DNA of 64,000 nucleotides from CAYRDK01 sp043819345 (lineage in GTDB: Bacteria; Omnitrophota; Gorgyraeia; Velamenicoccales; Velamenicoccaceae). Location: the NCBI GenBank assembly GCA_043819345.1, contig JBDREX010000010.1, positions 101,509 through 165,508 of the forward strand. Direction: 5' to 3'. The notes beneath the pieces were generated by a model. That model had not been told where the DNA came from, made no database searches, and saw nothing but the letters and a program-made list of their open reading frames with translations. A program made the translations under genes and the position numbers. Shown here in pieces: positions 17,393-26,791 of the stretch (position 1 is its first letter; each line of letters begins with the position of its first letter).

Positions 17393-18437
17393 GTAAAGCC
17401 TCTTGCCCTTCTATAATTGTTATTGCTATTTTTAAAACAAAAATTTTAACATCTGCCTGAGTTTTAGAGAAAAAACCACTAAGCCTTTGGGCATCCTTTT
17501 CCGTTGTCATCAGCACAGATACATTCAAGTCTTTGCATTGTTTTATAAGGCACGCCATATCCACTTCGCTATACTCATGATGATCCGGAAAAAACCTTTT
17601 CATAACAACACTGGCCCCCAAGCGTTCGGCGCTCTTAACAAAGGAATGAGGGTTAGCGATACCGCAAAATAAACCGACCCGTTTATTGCCAACGATATCA
17701 AGTTCAAAAACTTCTCTCGTTTCTAACGACCAAATCCTCCTGCTTTCGTGAATGGCCTTAATAATCAAAGTACCGGGCGCCTTCTCGGACAACAAGCGGC
17801 AGAGATCATGCAACCTTTCAGAGGGTATTTCATTGCAGCGGCAAAGACAAATACAATCCGCCCTTTTGAGCGCACTTAAAGTTTCCCGCAACGGGCCAGC
17901 CGGCAATAACATCCTATTGCCAAATGGATTTGCTGCATCAACAACAACAAGATCAAAATCCCTCTTCAGCCTCCAATGCTGGAAACCATCGTCTAAAATG
18001 AATGTCCCACAAAAACCCTGATCTTCCAAGACCTGTACACAGCGCAGGCGATTTTTATCCGCCACCACCTTACAACGCTGCCCCAAATTCTGTATCAACA
18101 TCCCCGCCTCATCTCCGGAAGAATAATAACCATCGCTTCCTAAAGACTTAAAAGTTTTAGGCTTTTTGTATCCTCGCAACAAAATAACAACTTTATGACG
18201 ATCCGATAAATAATCTGCCAGATAAGCGACAAGCGGCGTTTTTCCGCTACCACCCATCGTAATATTGCCAACACTCACAACTATAGCTTTTGGCCGGTAA
18301 CTTTTAAAAATATTGAGATGATAAAACAATTTAATTAAAAAAAGAAAAAATGCGTATAAGCAGGATGCCAACAAAAGCACCGGCATTAAAAAAAAAGATA
18401 AAAGCGTCATCTTGTTTTCTGCATAAAATGCATGCAT
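17361..18437 (-). CDS. lpxK: Tetraacyldisaccharide 4'-kinase LpxK
   Basis: The enzyme phosphorylates the lipid A precursor at the 4' position on the inner membrane. A hydrophobic N-terminal anchor (LLSFFLMPVLLLASCLYAFFLFLI) precedes the P-loop VGNITMGGSGKTPLVAYLA at about residue 58. LDDGFQHWRLKRDFDLVVVDA and LFCGIANPHSF are further LpxK signatures. The length of 358 residues is typical. GAGGGG lies six bases before the ATG at 18437. Neighbours waaA and lpxL belong to the same pathway. Confidence 0.93.
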   Translation of the reverse strand: MHAFYAENKMTLLSFFLMPVLLLASCLYAFFLFLIKLFYHLNIFKSYRPKAIVVSVGNITMGGSGKTPLVAYLADYLSDRHKVVILLRGYKKPKTFKSLGSDGYYSSGDEAGMLIQNLGQRCKVVADKNRLRCVQVLEDQGFCGTFILDDGFQHWRLKRDFDLVVVDAANPFGNRMLLPAGPLRETLSALKRADCICLCRCNEIPSERLHDLCRLLSEKAPGTLIIKAIHESRRIWSLETREVFELDIVGNKRVGLFCGIANPHSFVKSAERLGASVVMKRFFPDHHEYSEVDMACLIKQCKDLNVSVLMTTEKDAQRLSGFFSKTQADVKIFVLKIAITIIEGQEALHERLDTLYHA

Positions 18438-18491
18438 TATCAGCCCCTCATCCTTAACATCAAAAGCCTGTTCAAGCGCCCCATTTGGCCT

Positions 18492-19820
18492 CTATGTTTT
18501 ACGGCGGCGAAATCTAGACTTAGAATCCTTTATCGAAATCTTGCTATCAGAAAATTTTGGTGTACCAAACATTTTATCCAAACAGGAAAAAGTCGCTTGA
18601 GCCGCCCCCTTGTTTTTGTCAATGATATCCTGCGCGCGACAACCTAGTTCCTGTCTACGGGGGGCGTCTTGCAATAACCCTCTCAATTCATATTCAAGAT
18701 TTTTAGGCCCATCAATTTCTAATGCCGCTTTCGCATTAATAAAAACATCTCGAATTTCCTTAAAATTCTCCATATGTTTTCCAAAAATAATGGCCTTACC
18801 AAATAATGCCGGCTCAATAGGATTATGGCCTCCTTTTTTAACCAGACTCCCCCCGATAAAAGCAATATCACAAAGCTGGTATAAAGCGCTTAAGTCTCCG
18901 ATAGTATCCACAAGCACGATTTGTGCTGATGAAAATCCGCTAGCGTGCGAAAGATTTAAAGCATCCAGCCCCATTAATTTTATCATCCTTCTGATCTTAT
19001 CAATACGCTCAGGATGTCTAGGAGCGATCAAAAGCCTTAAGTTATTGAAATCCTTGCGCAACGACTTATACAGTTTCGTTACAATTTCCTCTTCGTTATC
19101 ATGCGTACTACCAGCAATACACAAAAGACAGCCTTTTAAATAATTCTTAAGGGCCGCAACATAAGCGGACTCTCGTATATTAGCAGAAATATCAAATTTA
19201 ATATTTCCGGTTACTTCAACACGCTTGCGCACGGCTCCTAAAGATATGATGCGCTCGGCACCATTTGAATTCTGCATACAGAACAGATCTACTTTTCGCA
19301 AAACATACTTTAGAATCGCTCGAAAATAGGCATAATGCCGATAAGAACGATCAGATATCCTACCATTCACAATAGCCACACAAGCACCCTGTTTTTTACT
19401 CAAACGAATTAAATTTGGCCACAATTCTGTTTCCATGATAATCAACAAAGAAGGCTTGATCATTTTTAAAAATCTAGAAACAATAAAAGACAGATCCAGC
19501 GGAGCGTAAAACACCAATTCGTCGTTTTGTATGATCTTTTTGGCAATAGAATAACCTGTTGGCGTTACCGTTGAGACAACAATTCTTTTTTGCGGCCACT
19601 GAGCCCTAATAAGGCCCACCAGGGATTCTGCAGCACGCGCTTCTCCAACACTAACCGCGTGTATCCAGACAACATCATGGCCTTCAAGGGACTTAAAAAA
19701 GTCCTTCTTAAAAATGCCCAAACGCATCCATATGTCTGCATGCATCCTGCCACGCAGAGCGTACACCGGCAAATATAATAAACTCGCCAAAAATACAATT
19801 AAATCATAGATAAGATACAT
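18492..19820 (-). CDS. waaA: Kdo transferase WaaA (KdtA)
   Basis: The enzyme transfers Kdo from CMP-Kdo to lipid IVA. It has an N-terminal membrane anchor, the catalytic-glutamate motif IHAVSVGEARAAESL at about residue 53, STVTPTGY, METELWPNL, and FIGGSLVKKGGHNPIEPALFGK in the C-terminal GT-B half. The length of 442 residues is normal. The C-terminus has a basic tail (SRFRRRKT). Whether it adds one or several Kdo residues cannot be read from sequence. Confidence 0.94.
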   Translation of the reverse strand: MYLIYDLIVFLASLLYLPVYALRGRMHADIWMRLGIFKKDFFKSLEGHDVVWIHAVSVGEARAAESLVGLIRAQWPQKRIVVSTVTPTGYSIAKKIIQNDELVFYAPLDLSFIVSRFLKMIKPSLLIIMETELWPNLIRLSKKQGACVAIVNGRISDRSYRHYAYFRAILKYVLRKVDLFCMQNSNGAERIISLGAVRKRVEVTGNIKFDISANIRESAYVAALKNYLKGCLLCIAGSTHDNEEEIVTKLYKSLRKDFNNLRLLIAPRHPERIDKIRRMIKLMGLDALNLSHASGFSSAQIVLVDTIGDLSALYQLCDIAFIGGSLVKKGGHNPIEPALFGKAIIFGKHMENFKEIRDVFINAKAALEIDGPKNLEYELRGLLQDAPRRQELGCRAQDIIDKNKGAAQATFSCLDKMFGTPKFSDSKISIKDSKSRFRRRKT

Positions 19821-19842
19821 AAGAAACCAACTCCGGATTCAA

Positions 19843-19915
19843 AGTACAGGGCACAACAAAAGCGAAAAGATTTTAGTTTAACCGTCCCCTGAACTCCATA
19901 ACCTGTCCCCCATAA
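19843..19915. repeat. REP-like spacer element with repeated GGGGAC words
   Basis: AGTACAGGGCAC (19843-19854) is a 10/12 inverted match to GTCCCCTGAACT (19884-19895), and CCTGTCCCCC follows at 19902-19911. Most of the waaA-xerC spacer is made of these words. They resemble REP-type intergenic sequences, but no REP-associated transposase is in the window. Confidence 0.35.
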
Positions 19916-19918
19916 TTG

Positions 19919-20779
19919 TTACGCTCTTGGATGTGCATGATTATAAACACTTTTGAGCTTATCTGTTGTTAAATGTGTATATATCTGTGTCGTTGATAAA
20001 TTTGCATGGCCTAAAAGTTCTTGCACAGATCGTAAATCCGCGCCTCGATTCAAAAGATGTGTAGCAAATGTATGCCTGAGTGTATGCGGGGAAATATGTT
20101 CCTTTAGGCTGGCAATTAAAATATATTTATCCAGCATTTTACGAATGCCACGAACACCAAGGGGTTTGTTGTTCTTATTTAAAAAAACCTTCTGGCAATC
20201 CGTGCTGCGTTTTCCCAAATAATCACGGATAACACGTAAAGCTCTTTCACCGATGGGCAGCATCCGCTCTTTTTTACCTTTGCCCATAACAACCACCGTA
20301 GCCCCGATAAAATCTATCTGACTTGTTTTTAGACTAACCAGTTCAGAAATCCGCATACCGGTTGAATACAGTGTTTCTAAAATAGCGCGATCTCTCAAAC
20401 CCTTAAGTGTCGCCACATCAGGCGACTCAATCAAATGTACCACATCTGCTTCTGTCAAAAATTTCGGCAGAAGCTTTTCTTGTTTAGGATAAGCGATCGC
20501 ATCAGCAGGATTAGTATTTACGTATTTTTCTTTAACCAGAAACTTAAAAAAACTCTTCAAAGCGGATAATTTTCGAGAAACGCTTCTGGCGCTGATTTTA
20601 TTTTCTTTAAGGTGAGCTAAATACTTGCGAACAAAAAGATAATCTACTTTTTCAACCTCAATATCTTTTAGAAAATCACGAAAATTTTCCAAATCCAACT
20701 TATAGTTCAAGATGGTATGAGGTGAAGCATTTTTTTCGATATCAAGATATCTTAAAAACTTTTCAATATGGCGTTCCAT
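19919..20779 (-). CDS. xerC: Tyrosine recombinase of XerC/XerD type
   Basis: The 286-residue protein has an N-terminal SAM-like core-binding domain and a C-terminal catalytic domain. The catalytic residues are visible: R in STGMRISELVSL, K in VMGKGKKERMLPI, H-x-x-R in SPHTLRHTFATHLL, H in LLGHANLSTTQ, and the nucleophile Y in IYTHL. The length and context next to topA and dprA fit the housekeeping Xer recombinase that resolves chromosome dimers. XerC versus XerD cannot be decided here. The gene sits three bases after topA. Confidence 0.88.
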   Translation of the reverse strand: MERHIEKFLRYLDIEKNASPHTILNYKLDLENFRDFLKDIEVEKVDYLFVRKYLAHLKENKISARSVSRKLSALKSFFKFLVKEKYVNTNPADAIAYPKQEKLLPKFLTEADVVHLIESPDVATLKGLRDRAILETLYSTGMRISELVSLKTSQIDFIGATVVVMGKGKKERMLPIGERALRVIRDYLGKRSTDCQKVFLNKNNKPLGVRGIRKMLDKYILIASLKEHISPHTLRHTFATHLLNRGADLRSVQELLGHANLSTTQIYTHLTTDKLKSVYNHAHPRA

Positions 20780-20781
20780 AT

Positions 20782-22833
20782 CTACTCGTTTGCCTGGTCA
20801 CTTTGCGTATCCTGACCTTGTTGTACATCCTGGCCTGGCTGTGCATCTTGCGAGGGCAATTCCCGTGACGTAAAAGTACATTCCGGATAACGGCTGCACC
20901 CATAAAAAGAACGCCCACGATAGGAACGCCTTAGGATCAATTCGCCGCCACAACCATCTTGAGGGCATTTCACACCCGATGAAATAGATTTGGAATACTT
21001 ACATGCCGGATAATCCGAGCAACTTAAGAACTTGCCTTTACGCCCCCATTTCACAACCATTGGCTTACCACACTGTGCACAAGTTTCATCAGAATAAATG
21101 ACTTCTTTTTTGATAGAAGTAGATGCAAAATCGAGCTTCTCTTTAAAAGGCCCATAAAACTCCTCTAAGATGCTCACCCAATTAGCTTTTCCATCTTCAA
21201 CCATATCAAGCTCTTCTTCCATGTGAGCCGTAAAAGAAATATCCATAATCTGCGGAAAATAATCAACAAGCAAATCGCTGACTTTTATGCCTAAATCTGT
21301 CGGCTTAAGATATCCTTTTTCCCGCCTCACATAATCCCTGGAAACAATCGTTGAAATCGTCGGTGCGTATGTACTCGGCCGGCCAACCCCCTCTTCTTCT
21401 AAAGTTTTAATCAAAGACCCTTCAGAATACCTGGGAGGCGGCTTCGTAAAATGCTGGTCTGAGATAAGCTTCAACACTTCGAGCGTTTCGCCCTTGTTCA
21501 AACGCGCAAAAGAACTCTTGTTGTTTACTTCATCGCCTTCCTCTTCCTGGCTTTTATAAACAACCGTAAAGCCATCAAACACAACAATACTACCTGTAGC
21601 CTTAAAAACATACTTACCGCATTCTATCAATGCCGTCGTTAATTCAAGACGGGCTGAGCTCATTTGACTAGCCACAAATCTCTTCCAAATCAAATCATAA
21701 AGCTTAAACTGCTCGGGTGTAAGGAACGACTGAATATCTTGAGGCCTCTTAAGAACTGAGGTCGGACGAATCGCTTCGTGCGCTTCCTGGGCCAACTTTT
21801 TTGATTTATACTTACGCTCCTCCTGAGGCAAATAATCCTTACCATAACTGGACTCTATAAAAGAACGAACCTCTTCTATCGCAGTTTTAGCGACCTGTGT
21901 TGAATCCGTTCTCATATATGTAATTAAGCCCACAGGGCCTTCTTCTCCAAGCTCTATCCCTTCATAAAGCTGCTGTGCAACAAACATAGTTTTAACAGCG
22001 CTAAACCTAAGCTTATTAAACGCTTCCTGTTGTAACGAACTGGTGATAAAAGGTGCTTGAGGGTTACGATTCTTTAAACTCTTATCAACACTAGCTACAA
22101 CAAAATCCTCATTTTTCAAATCTTGAATAATAGCGGCAGCTGCAGCTTTATTATCAATCTGAACTTTACTCCCATCCACCTTGTCCAAAGAGGCCTGAAA
22201 AACAACGTTCGCATCCTCGCCTGAACCATCCTTTTTTTTCAAATCAGCAGTAATGCTCCAATACTCCGTTGGAATAAAAGCTTTAATAGCTTTTTCTCGG
22301 TCCACAATCAACCGCAAGGCAACCGATTGAACCCGGCCAGCACTTAAGCCTCGCGTAACCTTACGCCACAATAAAGGGCTTAAAAAATACCCCACAATTC
22401 TATCCAAAATCCTTCGGGCCTGCTGGGCCTTGATCTTATCTTCATCAAAAGCACGAGGCGTCTTAAAAGCAGCCTCAATAGCGGTTTTGGTAATTTCATG
22501 AAACTCAACCCTGAAGCACTTCTGATCCTTGATTTTCAGCCGCTCCATCAGATTCCAGCCAATCGCCTCACCTTCCCGGTCAGGATCAGTAGCGAAATAA
22601 ACAGAATTCACCCCTTTAGTTTTTTTTCTAAGGTCAGCCAACAGCTTTTTTTTGGCTGGAATGACAACAAAGTTAGCTTTATAGTGATCCTCTATTTCAA
22701 TACCCAGCTTTTTTTTAGGCAAATCTATAATATGCCCCATAGAAGAAACAACCGTAAAATTTTTGCCTAAAAATTTAGATATAGTCCTGGCTTTTGCCGG
22801 AGACTCAACAATTACAAGAGACTTATCTGCCAT
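20782..22833 (-). CDS. topA: DNA topoisomerase I
   Basis: This type IA topoisomerase relaxes negative supercoils. The TOPRIM domain (LVIVESPAKARTISKFLG; YFATDPDREGEAIGWNL), the active-site tyrosine region GLITYMRTDSTQV, and TFALGRPSTYAP-like GRPSTYAPTISTIV are present. Two C-terminal zinc ribbons follow (CAQCGKPM...CSDYPAC; CPQDGCGG...CSRYPEC). I choose MADKSLVIVESPAKA at 22833 as the start; the open frame extends 30 codons upstream into the end of dprA. The Gln-rich repeat tail (QPGQDVQQGQDTQ) is low complexity. Confidence 0.95.
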   Translation of the reverse strand: MADKSLVIVESPAKARTISKFLGKNFTVVSSMGHIIDLPKKKLGIEIEDHYKANFVVIPAKKKLLADLRKKTKGVNSVYFATDPDREGEAIGWNLMERLKIKDQKCFRVEFHEITKTAIEAAFKTPRAFDEDKIKAQQARRILDRIVGYFLSPLLWRKVTRGLSAGRVQSVALRLIVDREKAIKAFIPTEYWSITADLKKKDGSGEDANVVFQASLDKVDGSKVQIDNKAAAAAIIQDLKNEDFVVASVDKSLKNRNPQAPFITSSLQQEAFNKLRFSAVKTMFVAQQLYEGIELGEEGPVGLITYMRTDSTQVAKTAIEEVRSFIESSYGKDYLPQEERKYKSKKLAQEAHEAIRPTSVLKRPQDIQSFLTPEQFKLYDLIWKRFVASQMSSARLELTTALIECGKYVFKATGSIVVFDGFTVVYKSQEEEGDEVNNKSSFARLNKGETLEVLKLISDQHFTKPPPRYSEGSLIKTLEEEGVGRPSTYAPTISTIVSRDYVRREKGYLKPTDLGIKVSDLLVDYFPQIMDISFTAHMEEELDMVEDGKANWVSILEEFYGPFKEKLDFASTSIKKEVIYSDETCAQCGKPMVVKWGRKGKFLSCSDYPACKYSKSISSGVKCPQDGCGGELILRRSYRGRSFYGCSRYPECTFTSRELPSQDAQPGQDVQQGQDTQSDQANE

Positions 22834-22858
22834 CTTTATCTTCCCTTTCCGTTTTGAT

Positions 22859-23995
22859 TCAATGAAGGTCATTGACAAGGCAACAGACCCTGGAAAACAT
22901 TTTGCCCGCGTGTTGTTTAACAATACCTTTAAGCTCTAAACACGTTAAAATGGACAAACAATCACCCATATTCATCTGTGCCTGAGAACAAATCGTATCA
23001 ATATGCTTAAGATCGTCGTCAATAAGACGCAAGATACACAAGCTCTGTTCATCCAATCCTTCCAGCTTCTCCTGATGAGTTTTACCATTACTATTGCAGT
23101 CATCCCGTGTTTCGGATAAAACAAAATGACAATGCAGATCTTCTAAGATCTCTTTCGGGTCTGTCACCATCCTGGCCCCCTGCTTAATCAACTCATTCGT
23201 CCCAAAAGAGGTCAGAGATGAAACCTTGCCAGGCAAAGCAAACACCTGCCGATTCTGCTCGAGAGCGTATCGAGCCGTAATCAAAGCACCGCTCTTTTTT
23301 GAGGCCTCCACAACAAGAACACCTTTGGAGAGCCCGCTAATAATACGATTGCGCACAGGAAAATTACAAGCCAAAGGAGGCGTATTCAGCGGAAATTGCG
23401 ATACAACAACGCCATGGCAAGCAATATCGCAAAACAATTGCTCATTCTCTGGAGGATAGACTCGCTTCAAACCACTTCCCAAAACAGCTATTGTGCGTCC
23501 GTTTTCATCTAAACACGCGCGATGACTAACCGTATCAATTCCTCGTGCCATGCCTGAAACAATTGTCAAACCAGACCGGGCCAATGCCATACTAAACTGT
23601 TTAGCGCAAGACAACCCATAAAAAGAAGCTCCGCGCGAGCCAACAATCCCGACGGCATTTTCATCACAAGCGATCAAATCTCCTTTAACGTAAAGCACAA
23701 AAGGCGGGTCATAAATCTCTTTTAAAAGACGAGGATACTCCTCATCCAAAATAGTAATGATCTTAATCTTTGAACGCTGACATAATAAAATCTCAGCTTC
23801 AACATCTATTCTCTTCGGAGCTTCAACAACGTGTTGGGCCATGCGTGCTGTCAAAACACCTGTTGCCAGAATATCATTCAGCCCAGCCTTAAAAATATTT
23901 TCAGGCGCACCAAACGCAGCAACAAGTTTTTTACAACGTATGCTGCCGATGCCATCAATCATATTGAGTAATACCAGGGCTTGAAAATCAGTCAT
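22859..23995 (-). CDS. dprA: DNA processing protein DprA
   Basis: DprA loads RecA on incoming single-stranded DNA during natural transformation. The Rossmann-type domain shows GIVGSRGASFYGLSCAK, SGMARGIDTVSHRACL, VLGSGLKRVYPPEN, and VVEASKKSGALITARYALEQ, ending VFALPGKVSS. An N-terminal helix-hairpin-helix-like region (GIGSIRCKKLVAAFG) and a C-terminal winged helix complete the usual 370-residue layout. The gene overlaps aroK by eight bases. With pilD and pilin-like genes elsewhere in the window, transformation competence is possible but unproven. Confidence 0.93.
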   Translation of the reverse strand: MTDFQALVLLNMIDGIGSIRCKKLVAAFGAPENIFKAGLNDILATGVLTARMAQHVVEAPKRIDVEAEILLCQRSKIKIITILDEEYPRLLKEIYDPPFVLYVKGDLIACDENAVGIVGSRGASFYGLSCAKQFSMALARSGLTIVSGMARGIDTVSHRACLDENGRTIAVLGSGLKRVYPPENEQLFCDIACHGVVVSQFPLNTPPLACNFPVRNRIISGLSKGVLVVEASKKSGALITARYALEQNRQVFALPGKVSSLTSFGTNELIKQGARMVTDPKEILEDLHCHFVLSETRDDCNSNGKTHQEKLEGLDEQSLCILRLIDDDLKHIDTICSQAQMNMGDCLSILTCLELKGIVKQHAGKMFSRVCCLVNDLH

Positions 23996-24494
23996 TTTTT
24001 ACCAGTGTTAAAACGATGTTCACTGTCTCTTCTATTGTAAGCTGATCTGTATTTATCTGATGATGAGCCTGCACATAAAAAGGAGCTCTCTTCTCGAGCA
24101 AGCCACAAATCAGAGCCTCAGGATCTGTAACATTCAATAATGGCCTATGATGATAACCTTTCGTTCTTTGTAAAATCTGCTGAGGTGAAGATGTCAAACA
24201 AATAACCGTCCCACTACGCTTTAACTCAGTAATATTCCCCCCATCAGCAAACGTTCCTCCCCCACACGAAACAACCAGGCCATCACGCGCCGCCAACTCC
24301 TTAACAAGCGCTTTTTCAAGAGACCTAAAATAGGGCTCACCCTTAACTTTAAAAATATCGGAAATAGACATGCCTTGACGTTCCTCAATCAGCTCATCCA
24401 TATCCACAAAAACACGGCCTAACCGCGTTGCCAAAGCGCGCGCGGTTTCCGTCTTGCCAGTCCCCATGAAACCTACTAAGTATATGTTAGACAT
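23988..24494 (-). CDS. aroK: Shikimate kinase
   Basis: The enzyme phosphorylates shikimate at C3 in chorismate synthesis. The P-loop YLVGFMGTGKTETA, the shikimate-binding DMDELIEERQGMSISDIF, SCGGGTF and the lid region RTKGYHHRPLL are all present in 168 residues. No Shine-Dalgarno sequence precedes the ATG, and a TTGACA/TAAACT promoter ends only nine bases upstream of it. The mRNA is therefore probably leaderless or nearly so. Confidence 0.94.
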   Translation of the reverse strand: MSNIYLVGFMGTGKTETARALATRLGRVFVDMDELIEERQGMSISDIFKVKGEPYFRSLEKALVKELAARDGLVVSCGGGTFADGGNITELKRSGTVICLTSSPQQILQRTKGYHHRPLLNVTDPEALICGLLEKRAPFYVQAHHQINTDQLTIEETVNIVLTLVKND

Positions 24495-24503
24495 AGAGTA
24501 AGA

Positions 24504-24532
24504 AGTTTATCATAATCCACAAGAGGTGTCAA
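24504..24532 (-). promoter_or_regulatory. Promoter for aroK giving a leaderless transcript
   Basis: On the minus strand TTGACA (24527-24532), a 17-base spacer and TAAACT (24504-24509) lie so close to aroK that transcription should start within about three bases of its ATG. This agrees with the missing ribosome-binding site. Confidence 0.65.
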
Positions 24533-24622
24533 ACTATCCCTATCTAAGATAGAAAATGCTTTACCTCTATATGAACACGTGTTTTTGGCTCAAAAAAGCG
24601 CCAAAGAACTTAAACCTCCACC

Positions 24623-24651
24623 ATTATAAGCTAAATAGAGAAACCTATCAA
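24623..24651 (-). promoter_or_regulatory. Upstream promoter in the aroC-aroK spacer
   Basis: On the minus strand TTGATA, a 17-base spacer and a perfect TATAAT predict a start near 24616, about 120 bases before aroK. The resulting leader contains a TTTGGC/GCCAAA hairpin. A second, leadered aroK transcript or a short RNA are both possible. Confidence 0.65.
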
Positions 24652-24797
24652 CTCAATATCTCACTTGACACAAAACAATGGTTTTTTCGGCTTGACACCC
24701 TATTCTCTGCGCCTTTCTCATGCCCTCAAATATAAGCTTTATGACAAACCCAAAAACCAGGAAAGAAGAATTGCCCAGGCCAACGATCAATAAATCA

Positions 24798-24839
24798 AAA
24801 AAGAGACACGGCCATTCTTAGACGGCAATGTCTCTTTTT
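24798..24839 (-). terminator. Intrinsic terminator of the ilv-leu-aro unit (downstream of aroC)
   Basis: AAAAAGAGACA at 24798-24808 pairs perfectly with TGTCTCTTTTT at 24829-24839, with GCC/GGC pairing inside the loop. On the minus strand it ends in a run of T, about 80 bases after the aroC stop. Its A/T symmetry would also allow termination from the other side. The rest of the 424-base spacer holds two promoters for aroK. A 59-codon plus-strand frame (24556-24735) has no ribosome-binding site and is not called. Confidence 0.8.
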
Positions 24840-24918
24840 CTCTTGATGGAAACCCTGTCCTTATTGAAAAGCTACCAAACGAATAACTCTATTAAGACAT
24901 TATATACATAAACACAAA

Positions 24919-25956
24919 TTAGAGGCTTCTTAAATAGGCTTTGTAATTTCTTTTAATCTCTTGCATGTTATCGGCACCAAACTTTTCCATCATGCAATCA
25001 GCCAGCTCATAAGCAACACAAGATTCGGCGATCACGCCAGCTGCTGCCACAGCACACGTATCGTACCTTTCAACAGTAGCCTTTACTGGCTTCTTCGTAA
25101 CAATATCCACGGAATCTAAAGGAACGCCAACTGTCGAAATAGGCTTCATAACACATTTCATAACAATCGGCTCACCATTGCTCATGCCACCTTCAATACC
25201 ACCTGCATTGTTAGTTTTTCTGTAATAGCCTCGTTCTTTAGTATAATAAATCGCGTCATGAACATACGAACCGAATTTTGCAGCATAGCCAAAACCTAAA
25301 CCAAACTCTATACCCTTAATAGCCGGAATAGACATAACCGCCTCTGCCAACCTCGCGTTAAGGCGCCTATAACCAGCCACGTAACTACCAAGCCCAGCAA
25401 CAACACCTTGCGCTGTCACACTAAATATACCGCCAGCCGTATCCAGCTTCTTTTTAGCCTGATCAACTCTTTTTTCCATCTTTGCCCTATTAGTCTCGCC
25501 CGCAATCATCAGGACTTCGCTGGCAACAACAACACCAAACTCCTTTAAAAAAAGCTTACAAATAGAACCAACAGCCACTTGCGAAACTGTTGAGCGGGCA
25601 GAAGCTCTTTCTAATACATTCCGAATGTCCTTATGCCCATATTTTAAGCATCCTGTTAGATCCGCATGAGCGGGCCGGGGATGCGTGCAAGGTGTCAAAT
25701 CATGAATCCTAAAATCATTATTCTTTACATAAAGCCCTATCGGACTTCCCAGCGTAAGGCCATTTTTAACACCAGAGAGTATCTCAACATTATCACCCTC
25801 TAGCTTCATACGATCGCCTCTACCATAGCCCATCTGTCTACGTTTAAGCTCAAGATTTATCTGCTGTAAATCAATTTTTAAACCAGCCGGCATGTTTTCT
25901 AAAATCGCGATCATGCACCGGCCATGAGATTCACCTGCTGTTGAAAATCTTAACAT
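24919..25956 (-). CDS. aroC: Chorismate synthase
   Basis: The enzyme converts 5-enolpyruvylshikimate-3-phosphate to chorismate using reduced FMN. The signatures LRFSTAGESHGRCM, RRQMGYGRGDRM, ARSTVSQVAVG, NAGGIEGGMSNGEPI and the C-terminal RYDTCAVAAAGVIAES are clear. It is a monofunctional 345-residue protein. A strong GGAGGAAA site precedes the ATG. It lies in a unit with pilD, aroE and leuA and is followed by a terminator. Confidence 0.96.
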   Translation of the reverse strand: MLRFSTAGESHGRCMIAILENMPAGLKIDLQQINLELKRRQMGYGRGDRMKLEGDNVEILSGVKNGLTLGSPIGLYVKNNDFRIHDLTPCTHPRPAHADLTGCLKYGHKDIRNVLERASARSTVSQVAVGSICKLFLKEFGVVVASEVLMIAGETNRAKMEKRVDQAKKKLDTAGGIFSVTAQGVVAGLGSYVAGYRRLNARLAEAVMSIPAIKGIEFGLGFGYAAKFGSYVHDAIYYTKERGYYRKTNNAGGIEGGMSNGEPIVMKCVMKPISTVGVPLDSVDIVTKKPVKATVERYDTCAVAAAGVIAESCVAYELADCMMEKFGADNMQEIKRNYKAYLRSL

Positions 25957-26005
25957 AGCTTTCCTCCATCAATAACCACAGCACAAACTGTAGCTCATAA
26001 AATTA

Positions 26006-26791
26006 TCAAGGACGCAAAAAGAATGTGTATAAAATCTTATCCGCCCAAAAAATATTAATAAACGCAGCTAAAGCCAAATACGGACCAAATGCAATCAAGC
26101 TTTCCTTGGTTCTTATTTTAATAATAATACCTATGATAGCCCCAAATACGGATGCTAACGGCAAAGTCAAAAGAGCCAATTTCCATCCTAGGAAAGCGCC
26201 AATCATAGCCAAAAGCTTAACATCGCCTCCCCCCATAGACTCCTTTTTGAATATAAAATCACCTATACAGCCTAAAACCCAAAGAACACCCCCGCCAACT
26301 AAAACACCAAGAAATGATTGCCATAAACCAAGTATATGCGTCGGCATATGATGCAAACCAGGAAAAAGAAGGCTAAAGACTAGCCCAACAATTATTCCTC
26401 CAACACTGATTTCATCCGGAATAATGCGAAAATCAAAATCAACAAATGTAGCCACAATCAAGCCACAAACAAAAACCAGATAAGCCAATGTATAAACTGA
26501 GATATAAAATCTCTGGTAGATGACCAGGAAAACAATACCCGTTAATAACTCAATAAAAAAATAACGAAAAGAAATCTTTTTCTTACACGAACGACAACGG
26601 CCGCCAAGCGCGATAAAACTTACAAGAGGAATATTGTCATACCAGGCAATGGTTTTACGGCAGTGAGGGCAATGAGAACGCGGCTTAACAACAGATTGCT
26701 CTCGGCCCATACGGTAAATACAAACATTCAAAAAACTCCCTACACATATTCCAAGCAAAAACACAAATAAAGCTAAAGTCATTTCAAACAT
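26006..26791 (-). CDS. pilD: Type IV prepilin peptidase / N-methyltransferase
   Basis: This is an integral membrane aspartic protease that cleaves and methylates type IV pilin-like precursors. The N-terminal methylase part has the zinc-binding tetrad CPHCRKTIAWYDNIPLVSF...CRSCKKKIS. The two catalytic aspartates are in FVDFDFRIIPDEIS and GGGDVKLLAMIGAFLGW. About seven membrane segments fit the 261-residue length. It overlaps aroE by 13 bases, an unexpected place for it. A substrate candidate is the pilin-like protein at 62730. Confidence 0.93.
   Translation of the reverse strand: MFEMTLALFVFLLGICVGSFLNVCIYRMGREQSVVKPRSHCPHCRKTIAWYDNIPLVSFIALGGRCRSCKKKISFRYFFIELLTGIVFLVIYQRFYISVYTLAYLVFVCGLIVATFVDFDFRIIPDEISVGGIIVGLVFSLLFPGLHHMPTHILGLWQSFLGVLVGGGVLWVLGCIGDFIFKKESMGGGDVKLLAMIGAFLGWKLALLTLPLASVFGAIIGIIIKIRTKESLIAFGPYLALAAFINIFWADKILYTFFLRP

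Noticed and set aside
18610..19143. Plus-strand frame of 177 codons inside waaA
   Set aside because: It lies wholly antisense to a well-supported waaA gene and has no family-like features.
22834..22923. Longer N-terminus for topA
   Set aside because: The added residues lie mostly inside dprA and precede the conserved start MADKSLVIVESPAKA, which has its own purine-rich site.
24556..24735. Plus-strand 59-codon frame in the aroC-aroK spacer
   Set aside because: No ribosome-binding site, no recognisable motif, and it overlaps the opposing aroK promoter.
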